In this document: in pieces, positions 44,497-54,526 of the stretch
Numbering within the stretch: the first letter of the stretch is position 1
Layout: each line of letters starts with the position of its first letter
Assembly (NCBI GenBank): GCA_026400075.1
Contig: JAPLPS010000074.1
Location: 1-54,526 of the forward strand
DNA from: Polaromonas sp.
Lineage (GTDB): Bacteria; Pseudomonadota; Gammaproteobacteria; Burkholderiales; Burkholderiaceae_C
DNA: 54,526 bases
Direction of reading: 5' to 3'
The notes under the pieces: generated by a model
Told to the model about the DNA's origin: nothing
The model's database searches: none
Seen by the model: only the letters and a program-made list of their open reading frames with translations
Made by a program: the position numbers and the translations under genes

Positions 44497-45450
44497 ATGA
44501 ATCACACTGTCAATTCTTCCGTTCGCACTGCTGCTGCCGCTGCCATCCTGTCGCTGGGTGGCGCAGCCTTTGCCGCCCCCGTGTTTGATGCCAACATAGA
44601 GTTTGATAACACCTACCGCAGCGGCAACGCTGTCGCCGCAGCTGACAAGGGTCTGGGCCAGAGCGGGCGGGTTGAATTGAACGCCTCCGGCAAGGCCGGC
44701 ACCAACCTTTTCGTGGCCGCCAAAGCCTCCTACCTGGCCAAGAAAGACGGCACGGTCGCTGCTGACGATATGTGGATTCAACTCGGTTCGGCGGGCGGTG
44801 ATGTCAAGCTCGGGCGTTTTGAAGCGGCTGACCTGTTCCCCCTGGCGCAAGATACCCTGGTCAATCATGCTGGCAACGTTTACGGCACCAACACCTTGCG
44901 CGGCCGCAAGGACGGTTCCCAGTTTCACGCGGCAGGCACCCTGAACCTGAGTGCGGGCCTGAGCCTGGAGTTCGGCGTGGTGGAGAACAAGACCACCGCC
45001 AAGGGTGTGCGTCCGGTGCTGTCCTACGTGAACGGCCCTTTGACGGCGCGTCTGGGCTTTGAAGCGGGCAAGTACGCAGCGGTTGGCGGCGCTTCGGCCA
45101 ATGACGTGCGCGGCGTGGGCGCCACCGTGGGCTACGACTTTGGCGGCTTCAAGCTGACGGGCAATATTGCCAGCGGCAAAACCGATGCGGCGACCCGCAA
45201 CACCCAGAGCGCCGTCGGGGTGACCGCTGCCGCAGGCGGCCTGGTGGTGGGCCTGATTGCGGCCAAGACCGAACAGGCTGTCGGCGAGAGCAAGGTGCAA
45301 ACCGCATATGCGTCCTACAGCATGCCCTTGTTTGACATCAAGGGCGCCACCTGGACGCCAGCGCTCTCGACTTCGACCGCGAAGAACAGCGCCACCGGTT
45401 CTGATGTGAAAGAAAACTCCTTGCGCATCCGCTTTAACTACGCCTTCTGA
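44497..45450 (+). CDS. Outer-membrane porin
   Basis: Signal peptide ...GGAAFAAPVFDANIEFDNTYRSG; C-terminal LRIRFNYAF. Confidence 0.85.
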   Translation: MNHTVNSSVRTAAAAAILSLGGAAFAAPVFDANIEFDNTYRSGNAVAAADKGLGQSGRVELNASGKAGTNLFVAAKASYLAKKDGTVAADDMWIQLGSAGGDVKLGRFEAADLFPLAQDTLVNHAGNVYGTNTLRGRKDGSQFHAAGTLNLSAGLSLEFGVVENKTTAKGVRPVLSYVNGPLTARLGFEAGKYAAVGGASANDVRGVGATVGYDFGGFKLTGNIASGKTDAATRNTQSAVGVTAAAGGLVVGLIAAKTEQAVGESKVQTAYASYSMPLFDIKGATWTPALSTSTAKNSATGSDVKENSLRIRFNYAF

Positions 45451-45596
45451 TTGACCGGATGGTTCGCGAACGGAATATATTGGCTGAGTGAGATTCGCCG
45501 CCAGGCTGGCCCTGGCGCTTAAAAACTATGCACGACACCTGCCGAAACACCGGACGCGCGGCTCTTGACGAATTTGCACTCCCAGACTCAAGCTAT

Positions 45597-46103
45597 TTAT
45601 TTTGGTAGCAGAACGGAAGGGTCTGTGTTGATCAAGTCCAGCGGGTAGCGCTTGCCGGCCAGGTAGTCTTCCAGGCAGCTCAGCAGCAGCGGGCTGCGGT
45701 GCATCGGCGTGGTGGCGCGGATTTCATCCATGCTCAGCCACAGCGCGCGCACGATGCCTACGTCCAGCACCCGCTCCGTCTCATGCGCGCCGAGTTCGCC
45801 GCAAAAAGTAAAGCGCAGGTAAGTCACGTCCAGCGGCTCGGCATGGCCGGGCTGGATCCGCTCAAAGCGCGACAGATACACGCCGACCAGCGCCGTCGGG
45901 GTGAAGTGAAAAGCGGTTTCCTCCAGCGTTTCGCGCACGCAGCCCTGCAGCGGGCTTTCGCCGGGATCCAGGTGACCGGCCGGGTTGTTCAGCCGCAGGC
46001 CGTCCCGGGTTTGCTCCTCGACCAGCAGAAATTTGCGCACGCCGTCAAAGTCCCGTTCAATGACCGCAGCCACCGTGACGTTGGGTTTCCATCGTTTATT
46101 CAT
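45597..46103 (-). CDS. NUDIX hydrolase
   Basis: GHLDPGESPLQGCVRETLEETAFHF NUDIX box. Confidence 0.94.
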   Translation of the reverse strand: MNKRWKPNVTVAAVIERDFDGVRKFLLVEEQTRDGLRLNNPAGHLDPGESPLQGCVRETLEETAFHFTPTALVGVYLSRFERIQPGHAEPLDVTYLRFTFCGELGAHETERVLDVGIVRALWLSMDEIRATTPMHRSPLLLSCLEDYLAGKRYPLDLINTDPSVLLPK

Positions 46104-46393
46104 GGCGCCAGATTATCCAGTTCCTTTTTGACACAAACCTTAAGTTTCCAGCCGCTTGGGCTGCGCGAAGGGGAATCGGCCCGTAAAGCGCAGGGGGAAG
46201 TGTTGCGTTGTGGCGGCTGGCATTTTTCTTGCTGCCTGTGCTTGTCTGCAGCAGACTGAAGGGGGTTTTCGCCGGGGTTCTGTATCCTGGCCTTGATTGT
46301 CAAAAAACTCCTGTAAGCTGTGAGACAGTTAAATGTTACGTTCTGGAACAATCCGGTAACGCCAAGAAAAACGAAAGCACTGAGGAGACACCC

Positions 46394-47509
46394 ATGCTCA
46401 TTGGGATACCTGCCGAAATCACGGCTGGCGAAACACGCGTTGCCATCACGCCCGAAACGGCTAAAAAACTGAAGGCGCAGGGCCACACGATCCGCATCCA
46501 GTCGGGCGCGGGCGTGGCCGCCAGTGTGCCGGACGACGCCTATGCGGCGGTCGGCGCCGAGATCACCTATGCAGCGGGCGCTTACGCCGCCGACATCGTG
46601 CTCAAGGTGCGCTGCCCGCTGGACAGTGAAATGGCGCTGGCGAAAGCAGGCGGTGTCATCGTCGGCATGCTGAACCCGTTTGACGCCGCTGGTCTGCAGC
46701 GGCTGGCTGGCGCCGGGCTGACGGCGTTTGCGCTGGAAGCGGCGCCGCGCACCAGCCGCGCCCAGAGCATGGACGTGCTCTCGTCGCAGGCCAACATCGC
46801 CGGTTACAAGGCGGTGATGATGGCCGCCGACAGCTACCAGCGTTTTTTCCCGATGCTGATGACCGCCGCTGGCACCGTCAAGGCGGCGCGTGTGGTGATT
46901 CTGGGCGTGGGCGTGGCCGGGCTGCAGGCGATTGCCACGGCGCGGCGTCTGGGCGCGGTGATTGAAGCCAGCGATGTGCGCCCGGCCGTCAAAGAGCAGG
47001 TCGAATCGCTGGGCGCGAAGTTCATCGACGTGGCCTACGAAACCGACGAGGAGCGCGAAGCCGCCGTCGGCGTCGGCGGCTACGCCAAGCCCATGCCCGC
47101 CAGCTGGATGGCGCGGCAAAAAGTCGAAGTCGCCAAGCGCGTCGCGCAGGCCGATGTGGTCATCACCACCGCGCTGATTCCGGGTCGCGCCGCGCCGGTG
47201 CTGGTGACCGAAGAAATGGTCAAGGCGATGAAGCCGGGCAGCGTGATCGTCGATCTGGCCGCTTCGCACGGCGGCAACTGCCCGCTGACCGAGCCGGGCC
47301 AAACCGTCGTCAAACACGGCGTGACGCTGATTGGTGCGACCAACGTGCCCGCGCTCGTGGCGGCCGACGCCAGCGCGCTGTATGCGCGCAACCTGCTCGA
47401 CTTCCTCAAGCTCATCATCACCAAAGAGGGTGCGCTGAAGATCGACCTGGAAGACGACATCGTCGCGGCCTGCCTGATGACGCAGGGCGGCGAAGTCAAG
47501 CGCAAGTAA
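46394..47509 (+). CDS. pntAA: NAD(P) transhydrogenase subunit alpha part 1
   Basis: MLIGIPAEITAGETRVAITPETAKKL...GVGVAGLQAIATARRLGA. Confidence 0.95.
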   Translation: MLIGIPAEITAGETRVAITPETAKKLKAQGHTIRIQSGAGVAASVPDDAYAAVGAEITYAAGAYAADIVLKVRCPLDSEMALAKAGGVIVGMLNPFDAAGLQRLAGAGLTAFALEAAPRTSRAQSMDVLSSQANIAGYKAVMMAADSYQRFFPMLMTAAGTVKAARVVILGVGVAGLQAIATARRLGAVIEASDVRPAVKEQVESLGAKFIDVAYETDEEREAAVGVGGYAKPMPASWMARQKVEVAKRVAQADVVITTALIPGRAAPVLVTEEMVKAMKPGSVIVDLAASHGGNCPLTEPGQTVVKHGVTLIGATNVPALVAADASALYARNLLDFLKLIITKEGALKIDLEDDIVAACLMTQGGEVKRK

Positions 47510-47596
47510 GCGGCTGCGGCCTTTCACCCCCAATCAGGCCCGTTTGCCCCTTCAGGCCAGCGCGCCGCCCCTGTTTCCGTTTTAGGAGAAAAGAGC

Positions 47597-47932
47597 ATGG
47601 ATCCCGTCTCGCACACCATCATCAACCTGATTATTTTTGTCCTGGCGATTTACGTCGGCTACCACGTCGTCTGGACGGTTACGCCCGCGCTGCACACGCC
47701 GCTGATGGCGGTGACCAACGCCATTTCCGCCATCGTCATCGTCGGCGCCATGCTGGCCGCCGCGCTGACCGAAACCGCGCTCGGCCAGACGATGGGCTGG
47801 CTGGCCGTCGCGCTGGCCGCTGTCAACGTCTTTGGCGGCTTTCTGGTCACGCGCCGAATGCTGGAAATGTTCCGCAAGAAAGAAAAGAAAGCCCCGGCCG
47901 TGGCCGCGCTGGATGCAGGAGCCGCCAAATGA
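47597..47932 (+). CDS. pntAB: NAD(P) transhydrogenase subunit alpha part 2
   Basis: Three TM; TPLMAVTNAISAIVIVGAM; FGGFLVTRRMLEMF. Confidence 0.95.
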   Translation: MDPVSHTIINLIIFVLAIYVGYHVVWTVTPALHTPLMAVTNAISAIVIVGAMLAAALTETALGQTMGWLAVALAAVNVFGGFLVTRRMLEMFRKKEKKAPAVAALDAGAAK

Positions 47933-49353
47933 GCATGAACATCGTTACGCTGCTGTATTTAGTAGCTTCCGTTTTCTTCATTCAGGCGCTTAAAGGCCTG
48001 TCACACCCGACGACTTCGCTGCGTGGCAACCTGTTCGGCATGGTCGGCATGACGATTGCCGTGCTGACCACCGGCGCGCTGATTGTCCAGACCGCCAGCA
48101 GCGCCGCTGGCGGCATCGGCTATGTGCTGAGCGCGCTGCTAGTCGGCGGCGCGGCGGGCACCTTGATGGCCAAGCGCGTCGAGATGACCAAGATGCCCGA
48201 GCTGGTCGCTTTCATGCACAGCATGATCGGCCTGGCGGCGGTGTTTATCGCCGTCGCGGCGGTGGCCGAGCCTTATGCGTTTGGCATTGCTGCCAAGGGC
48301 GTCGAGATTCCGGCGGGCAACCGGCTGGAATTGTTCCTCGGCGCGGCGATTGGCGCGATCACCTTCAGCGGCTCGGTGATTGCGTTTGGCAAGCTCTCGG
48401 GCAAATATAAATTCCGCCTGTTTCAGGGCGCGCCGGTGTCCTTTCCCGGCCAGCACATGATCAATCTGGTGCTGGGCCTGCTGACGCTGGGGCTGGGGCT
48501 GACCTTCATGCTGACCGGCAGCTGGAGCGCGTTTTTCGCCATGCTGGCGCTGGCCTTTGTGATGGGCGTGCTGATCATCATCCCGATTGGCGGCGCTGAC
48601 ATGCCGGTGGTGGTGTCGATGCTGAACAGCTACTCGGGCTGGGCGGCGGCGGGTATCGGCTTTTCGCTGAACAACTCGATGCTGATCATTGCCGGTTCGC
48701 TGGTCGGCTCGTCGGGCGCGATTCTGTCCTACATCATGTGCAAGGCGATGAACCGCTCGTTTTTCAGCGTGATTTTGGGCGGCTTCGGCGGCGAGGCGAC
48801 GACGGCGGTGGCCGGTTCATCGGAACAGCGCCCGGTCAAATCCGGCTCGGCTGACGATGCCGCCTACATTTTGAGCAACGCCGAAACCGTCATCATCGTG
48901 CCGGGCTACGGCCTGGCCGTGGCGCGCGCCCAGCATGCCGTCAACGAACTGGCCGAAAAGCTGATTCACAAGGGCGTGAAGGTCAAATACGCGATTCACC
49001 CGGTCGCCGGGCGCATGCCGGGCCACATGAACGTGCTGCTGGCCGAGGCCGAAGTGCCCTACGACCAGGTGTTTGAGATGGAAGACATCAACGCCGAATT
49101 CGGCCAGGCCGATGTCGCCATCATTCTGGGCGCCAACGACGTGGTGAACCCGGCCGCGCTGGTCAAGGGCAGCTCGATTTACGGCATGCCGATTCTCGAA
49201 GCGTTCAAGGCGAAAACCGTCATTGTCAACAAACGCTCAATGGCGGCGGGCTACGCCGGTCTGGACAACGAGCTGTTCTACATGGACAAAACCATGATGG
49301 TGTTCGGCGACGCGAAAAAGGTCATCGAGGACATGGGCAAAGCCATCGAATGA
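47929..49353 (+). CDS. pntB: NAD(P) transhydrogenase subunit beta
   Basis: Multi-TM plus VIIVPGYGLAVARAQHAV, GRMPGHMNVLLAEAEVPYD. Confidence 0.96.
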   Translation: MSMNIVTLLYLVASVFFIQALKGLSHPTTSLRGNLFGMVGMTIAVLTTGALIVQTASSAAGGIGYVLSALLVGGAAGTLMAKRVEMTKMPELVAFMHSMIGLAAVFIAVAAVAEPYAFGIAAKGVEIPAGNRLELFLGAAIGAITFSGSVIAFGKLSGKYKFRLFQGAPVSFPGQHMINLVLGLLTLGLGLTFMLTGSWSAFFAMLALAFVMGVLIIIPIGGADMPVVVSMLNSYSGWAAAGIGFSLNNSMLIIAGSLVGSSGAILSYIMCKAMNRSFFSVILGGFGGEATTAVAGSSEQRPVKSGSADDAAYILSNAETVIIVPGYGLAVARAQHAVNELAEKLIHKGVKVKYAIHPVAGRMPGHMNVLLAEAEVPYDQVFEMEDINAEFGQADVAIILGANDVVNPAALVKGSSIYGMPILEAFKAKTVIVNKRSMAAGYAGLDNELFYMDKTMMVFGDAKKVIEDMGKAIE

Positions 49354-49358
49354 TGGCT

Positions 49359-49405
49359 ATGGGCCGCTGCCGCAGGCCTTGCCCTGCGGTGGCGGCCCAT
49401 TTTGG
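49359..49405 (+). terminator. Hairpin terminator after pntB
   Basis: ATGGGCCGCTGCCGCAGG...CCTGCGGTGGCGGCCCAT followed by TTT. Confidence 0.7.
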
Positions 49406-49499
49406 CTGTTTTTCGACCCTAGGGAAAACGCAATAGCCCGACAGAAAGGCTAGACTGGAGAATTCCGAACTGTCAGCAAACTGTCATGGAGACCAGCGA

Positions 49500-51188
49500 A
49501 TGAATGAAGCGACCCTTGAGCGCCCGTGGCTCAAAGCCTATCCAGCCGGTGTGCCTGCCGACATCGACGCCGCGCAGTATGCGTCGCTGGGGGCGCTGAT
49601 GGAGGAGAGCTTTAAAAAGTATGGCGAGCGGGTCGCTTACAGCTTCATGGGCCGGGATTTCACTTTTGCCCAGGTTGACAGGCGCTCGCAGGCGCTGGCG
49701 GCTTATCTGCAGGGGCTGGGTCTGGTTAAGGGCGAGCGCGTCGCGCTGATGATGCCCAATGTGCCGCAGTACCCGATGGCCGTCGCCGCCATCCTGCGCG
49801 CCGGTTATGTGGTGGTCAACGTCAATCCGCTATACACGCCGCGCGAGCTGGAGCACCAGCTCAAGGATTCAGGCGCCCGGGCCATCGTCATCATCGAAAA
49901 CTTCGCCCATACGCTGGAGCAGTGCATCGCCAGCACGCCGATCAAGCATGTGGTGCTGTGCGCAATGGGCGACCAGCTTGGGCTGCTGAAGGGCTGGCTG
50001 GTCAACTACGTGGTGCGCCATGTCAAGAAGCTCGTCCCGCCTTTCAATTTGCCCAACACGGTGCGTTTCAACGACGCGCTGGCGCAGGGGCGGCGCGCCA
50101 GCTTCAGGCGCGTGGACATCAAGCCCGACGACATTGCCGTGCTGCAATACACCGGCGGCACGACTGGCGTGTCCAAAGGCGCGGTGCTGCTGCACCGCAA
50201 CGTGGTGGCCAATGTGTTGCAGGCCGAAGCCTGGAACCGCCCGGCAATGGACAAGGTGCCTGCCGACGTGCAGCCGGTGTTTGTCTGCGCGCTGCCGCTC
50301 TACCATGTGTTTGCGTTCACCATCAACATGATGCTGGCCATGCGCACCGGCGCGAAAAACATCCTGATTCCGAACCCGCGCGACCTGGCCGCCGTGCTCA
50401 AGGAGCTGACCCACCACAAGGTTCACACCTTCCCGGCGGTCAACACCCTGTTCAACGGCCTGGCCCGGCACCCGGATTTTGGCAAGGTGGACTGGTCGCA
50501 GCTGAAAATCTCGGTCGGCGGCGGCTCGGCGGTGCAGGGAGCCGTCGCCAAGCTGTGGCTGGAGAAAACCGGCTGCGCCATCTGCGAAGGCTACGGCCTG
50601 TCGGAAACCTCGCCATCAGTCAGCTGCAACCCGACCGACAGCCAGGTGTTTACTGGCAGCATCGGCCTGCCGATTTCCAGCACCTGGTTCAAGCTGCTCG
50701 ACGACGAGGGCCGCGAAGTGGCGCCCGGCCAGCCGGGCGAAATCGCCATCAAGGGGCCGCAGGTGATGGCTGGCTACTGGCAGCGCCCGGACGAGACCAG
50801 CAAGGTCATGACGCCCGACGGCTATTTGAAGTCGGGTGACATTGGCGTGATGGACGAGAAGGGTTTTTTCCGCATCGTGGATCGCAAGAAGGACATGGTG
50901 CTGGTCAGCGGCTTTAACGTCTATCCGAACGAGGTCGAAGACGTGGTCAGCAAGATGGACGGCGTACACGAATGCGCCTGCGTCGGCGTGCCGGACGAAA
51001 AAACCAGCGAGGCCGTCAAGCTGGTCATCGTCAAGCGCAACCCTGACTTGAGCGAAGCCCAGGTGCGTGCCTACTGCAAGGAAAACCTGACCGGGTACAA
51101 GCAGCCGAAGGTGGTGGAGTTCCGCGCCGATCTGCCGAAGTCGCCAGTAGGGAAAATTTTGCGCCGCGAACTGCGGGACAAGAAGTAG
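49500..51188 (+). CDS. fadD: Long-chain fatty acid--CoA ligase
   Basis: YTGGTTGVSKGAVLLHRN AMP-binding motif; GYGLSETSP; VDRKKDMVLVSGFNVYPNEVE. Confidence 0.93.
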   Translation: MNEATLERPWLKAYPAGVPADIDAAQYASLGALMEESFKKYGERVAYSFMGRDFTFAQVDRRSQALAAYLQGLGLVKGERVALMMPNVPQYPMAVAAILRAGYVVVNVNPLYTPRELEHQLKDSGARAIVIIENFAHTLEQCIASTPIKHVVLCAMGDQLGLLKGWLVNYVVRHVKKLVPPFNLPNTVRFNDALAQGRRASFRRVDIKPDDIAVLQYTGGTTGVSKGAVLLHRNVVANVLQAEAWNRPAMDKVPADVQPVFVCALPLYHVFAFTINMMLAMRTGAKNILIPNPRDLAAVLKELTHHKVHTFPAVNTLFNGLARHPDFGKVDWSQLKISVGGGSAVQGAVAKLWLEKTGCAICEGYGLSETSPSVSCNPTDSQVFTGSIGLPISSTWFKLLDDEGREVAPGQPGEIAIKGPQVMAGYWQRPDETSKVMTPDGYLKSGDIGVMDEKGFFRIVDRKKDMVLVSGFNVYPNEVEDVVSKMDGVHECACVGVPDEKTSEAVKLVIVKRNPDLSEAQVRAYCKENLTGYKQPKVVEFRADLPKSPVGKILRRELRDKK

Positions 51189-51216
51189 GCTGAACTTTGC
51201 CTGCAAAATCCCGCCT

Positions 51217-52083
51217 ATGACCTTTCCCCAAGACACCGCCAAACCCACCGCCATCCTCAGCGCCCTGCTGGAGGAGCAGCGCGGCCTGATGGAGCTGCTG
51301 GAGCAGCCGCACCAAGTCCGCCATGCCGGGCGCGATTTCTGGTGCGGCACGCTGCACGGCCAGCGCGTCGTGCTGGCGCTGTCAAAAATCGGCAAGGTGG
51401 CCGCCGCGACGACTGCGACGGCGCTGATCGAGCGTTTTGGCGTGCAGCGCATCGTCTTCACCGGCGTGGCGGGCGGGCTGGGCGCGGCGGTGAATGTCGG
51501 CGACGTGGTGGTGGCCAGCGATTTTTTGCAGCACGATATGAACGCGTCGCCGCTGTTTTCCCGCTACGAAGTGCCGCTGTACGGCCAAACCCGCTTTGAC
51601 GGCGATGCGGCGCTGACCGAGCTGCTGTTCAACGCCGCCTGCGCGGCTCTGCGGGCGCGTGGACAAGCCGCTGGCGCCGCCGAAGCAGCGTCCGCTGACG
51701 GCGGGGGCGGGCGTGTACGGGCCATCAATGGCGCCCAGGCCGGGCAGACACCTTGTGCCACGCTGCGCTTTCCCGAGGCACGCGTGCATCGCGGCCTGAT
51801 TGCCAGCGGCGACCGCTTTGTCAGCGGCGCCGACGAGTCGCGTCTGCTCAAGGACGCCTTGAACGGCGCAGGCCACGCGGTGCTGGCCGTCTAGATGGAA
51901 GGCGCGGCGGTGGCCCAAGTCTGTCTGGACTACGGCGTGCCCTTTGCCGCTGTGCGCACGATTTCCGATCGGGCCGACGACAGCGCCCATGTCGATTTCC
52001 CGCGCTTTGTCGATGAAGTGGCCAGCCGCTACGCGCATTTGATTATTCAGCGGCTACTCGAATCCCTCCCGGCCAGCGCCTGA
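51217..52083 (+). pseudogene. mtn: 5'-methylthioadenosine/S-adenosylhomocysteine nucleosidase with an in-frame TAG (51892-51894)
   Basis: ...LKDALNGAGHAVLAV*MEGAAVAQVCLDYGVPFAAVRTISDRADDSAHVDFPRF...; same frame continues to 52083; stop at the conserved Glu before Met-Glu. Confidence 0.92.
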
Positions 52084-52111
52084 AACGGCCGCCCGGCTGG
52101 AGGCAGTGGGT

Positions 52112-53101
52112 TTACTGCAGCCAGCCGCGCTTTCTGAAATACCACATCGGCACCAGCGCGCTGGCCACCATCAGGCTGACCGTGTACGGGTAGTTCCAGG
52201 CGCCGAGAAACTCCAGCTCCGGGAACTTCAGGTTCATGCCATAGACGCTGGCGATCAGCGTCGGCGGCAGCAGCGCGACGCTGGCGACCGAGAAAATCTT
52301 GATGATCTTGTTCTGGTTGATGTTGATGAAACCGACCGTCGCATCCATCAAAAAGTTGATCTTGTCAAACAAAAAAGCCGTGTGCGAGTCCAGCGAGTCG
52401 ATGTCGCGCTGAATCTGCCTGGCCTCCTCGAACTGCTCGGCGTTGAGCATCTTGCTGCGCATCATGAAGCTGACGGCGCGGCGCGTGTCCATCATGTTGC
52501 GCCGGATGCGGCCATTCAAATCCTCGTGGCGGGCAATGGCGCCCAGCACCTCGCTGGCCAGCACGTCGGTCATGTCGCCCGACAGCACCTTGGCGCTGAC
52601 TTTTTCCAGATCGACATAAATGCCTTCGAGCGTGTCGGCCGAGTATTCGGCGTCCGCGTCGAACAGCTTGAGCAGCACTTCCTTGGCGTCCTCGATCAGG
52701 CCGGGGGCGCGGCGCGCACGCATGCGCAGCAGCCGAAAGACCGGCACATCCTCGTCGTGGATCGAAAACAAAACGCCCTTGCTTTTCAGATCGTCGTTGA
52801 CCAGATTCAGGATGAACGCCACGCGCACCGTGCGCGGATCGACATCGTCGGCAATCAAAAAGTCAGAGCGGATATGCAGCTCGCCGTTGTCTTCCTCGTA
52901 AAAGCGGGCGGATTCCTCAATGTCCTCGTCCATCGCGTCTTCGGGAATGGACAGGCCGTAATACTGCTTGATCCAGCGTTTTTCTTCGAGCGTGGGCGAC
53001 TCCAGATCGACCCAGATGGGCTGGAATTTGGAGAGTTCTTCCAGCGATTCGATTTCTTCCTGGAACAGCCGGCCATTGGCGAGCGTAAAAATATTGAGCA
53101 T
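52112..53101 (-). CDS. corA: Magnesium/cobalt transporter CorA
   Basis: C-terminal YGMNLKFPELEFLGAWNYPYTVSLMVASALVPMWYFRKRGWL (GMN motif). Confidence 0.96.
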   Translation of the reverse strand: MLNIFTLANGRLFQEEIESLEELSKFQPIWVDLESPTLEEKRWIKQYYGLSIPEDAMDEDIEESARFYEEDNGELHIRSDFLIADDVDPRTVRVAFILNLVNDDLKSKGVLFSIHDEDVPVFRLLRMRARRAPGLIEDAKEVLLKLFDADAEYSADTLEGIYVDLEKVSAKVLSGDMTDVLASEVLGAIARHEDLNGRIRRNMMDTRRAVSFMMRSKMLNAEQFEEARQIQRDIDSLDSHTAFLFDKINFLMDATVGFININQNKIIKIFSVASVALLPPTLIASVYGMNLKFPELEFLGAWNYPYTVSLMVASALVPMWYFRKRGWLQ

Positions 53102-53729
53102 GACAGGCGGGCTTAACGGGTTTCCAAGCGCCTGCGCAAGGCCGAAATTCAGCCTTGGCGCAAGAACGCGGGTTGTGGGGATGGTGGCATCGCTTTCAAC
53201 CCGCTGCTGACGTCAGGGGGCGTCTGTCTGCGGCGTTGAAAGCGGGCAACTGGGGCTGCTTTCCAAGGATTTCTCCGTCATTCAAGAGCCGCGATTATGG
53301 CATTGAGACCGGCATTTAGCTACCGCAAGCCCGGCTCTTTCGGGCGGCAGAAATGGCTTTAACCGTGGCAGCCATCGAGCCACTGTTGTCGCCGTTAAAA
53401 CGCCAGACCCGCCCGCCGATTGGTAAATTCAAGTTACAGAAAATAACAATCAGTCCGGCTGGAAAGTAAGCTGCTGAGCTTGATGAAGCTGATGAATAGA
53501 TTGTTTTAAAAGAAGTTATTGCGTAATAAATCTTGAAGTTTGGCGAAGTAGTTACCTTTTTGCTGCGCCTGTTGTTGAAATAGACCCCATATTTGTTACA
53601 ACAATATCTTGCAATTGGACGGCGTCGAGGGCATAGTGAAGCCAAGAGAGTGTCCCGTCGGCCGCTTGAGCACCCAGGGTGGGGCGGCGTTTTCAACCCA
53701 GTTCCAATTTGTGGAAAAGGAGTCTCTGT

Positions 53730-54062
53730 ATGAACTTGACGATTAGCGGTCATCACCTTGAAGTTACCCCCGCGCTGCGCGGTTATGTGACCAGCAAGCT
53801 CGATCGTATTACCCGGCATTTTGACCAGGTAGTCGATGTGAGAGTTCTGTTGACCGTGGACAATATGAAGGAAAAAGAGCTGCGCCAGCGAGCCGAGTGC
53901 AATCTGCACGTCAAGGGGCGAGATCTGTTTGCCGAAAGTTCGCATTCCGATCTGTACGCTGCTGTGGATGATCTGGCCGACAAGCTGGATCGGCAGGTAG
54001 GCCGCCACAAGACCAAGGTTCAGGATCACGGTCATGTGAGTGTCAAGCGTCTGGACGCTTGA
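53730..54062 (+). CDS. hpf: Ribosome hibernation-promoting factor
   Basis: [44 protein letters not shown]...[21 protein letters not shown]. Confidence 0.96.
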   Translation: MNLTISGHHLEVTPALRGYVTSKLDRITRHFDQVVDVRVLLTVDNMKEKELRQRAECNLHVKGRDLFAESSHSDLYAAVDDLADKLDRQVGRHKTKVQDHGHVSVKRLDA

Positions 54063-54164
54063 GCCGCAGCCTGCGTTTGAATTCTTTGCCTTGTTTGCCA
54101 TCGCCGCCTGCGGGACGCTTGGTTTACAGGGCAGTTTTTTGGGCACTTGGTTTGTCGATTCACC

Positions 54165-54197
54165 AAAGCCGTTTGTTGTAACAAGCGGCTTTTTTCT
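54165..54197 (+). terminator. Terminator-like hairpin between hpf and ptsN
   Basis: AAAGCCGTTTGT-TGTA-ACAAGCGGCTTTTTT. Confidence 0.75.
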
Positions 54198-54254
54198 GTT
54201 TTTTTCTATTTCCCTTCACGCTAAAGTGCATAATTCGGCGAATTAAAGATCGTT

Positions 54255-54526
54255 ATGAACCATCTTTCGCAAATTCTGCCCCCCTCCCAAGTCCTTGTCT
54301 GTGTTGAAGCGACGAGCAAGAAACGTGCGTTTGAAGAAGCCGGTCTCTTGTTTGAAAATCTGCACGGGCTGAACCGCGCCCTGATCACCGACAGCCTGTT
54401 CGCCCGTGAGCGCCTGGGCTCGACCGGGCTCGGTCATGGTGTGGCCATTCCGCACGGCCGTATCAAGGGCCTGAAGGCGCCGATGGCCGCCGTGTTCCAG
54501 TTGCAGGCGCCGATTGGCTTTGATGC
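54255..54526 (+). CDS. ptsN: PTS IIA-like nitrogen regulatory protein (EIIA-Ntr), truncated at the window end
   Basis: MNHLSQILPPSQVLVCVEATSKKRAFEEAGLLFENLHGLNRALITDSLFARERLGSTGLGHGVAIPHGRIKGLKAPMAAVFQLQAPIGFD; open to the end (not in the ORF track). Confidence 0.93.
   Translation, partial: MNHLSQILPPSQVLVCVEATSKKRAFEEAGLLFENLHGLNRALITDSLFARERLGSTGLGHGVAIPHGRIKGLKAPMAAVFQLQAPIGFD

Noticed and set aside
53316-53640. Minus-strand ORF upstream of hpf in AT-rich sequence
   Set aside because: The ORF runs antisense through hpf and has no family resemblance; more likely a promoter/leader region.

Overview
The window is GC-rich chromosomal DNA that looks like Burkholderiales (Comamonadaceae-like). 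Most of it is housekeeping: ilvE, waaF, fba, purC/purE/purK, a Sua5/YrdC gene, slyX, mgsA, dacB, tsaB-rimI-UDG-like, pyrF, uvrA-MFS-ssb, mnmA, a sugar ABC/LacI/GH locus, porin, pntAA/AB/B, fadD, an MTA/SAH nucleosidase gene, corA, hpf and the start of ptsN. The accessory signals that stand out are: (1) an IscB (RuvC+HNH) nuclease with an upstream HEARO/omega-RNA-like region and terminal hairpins but no TnpA, inserted just before a cupredoxin gene; (2) a two-gene AAA ATPase + DUF4276 (TOPRIM-like) putative defence cassette flanked by a perfect 33-bp direct repeat of the uvrA 3' end, with no integrase between the repeats; (3) an island between purC and purE with two toxin-antitoxin pairs (BrnT/BrnA-like, RelE/HigB + Xre/NadS-like), a DUF4145 protein and an HTH protein with a structured leader and coupled leader ORF; (4) three disrupted housekeeping genes: purE (about 82-nt frameshifting deletion removing the SAHR region), uvrA (in-frame TAG) and mtn (in-frame TAG next to the active-site Met-Glu); (5) IS remnants (IS30-like at the left edge; IS3-type OrfA fragment fused to the end of a solute-binding protein). 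All calls come from reading the sequence and the ORF translations. No database search was run.
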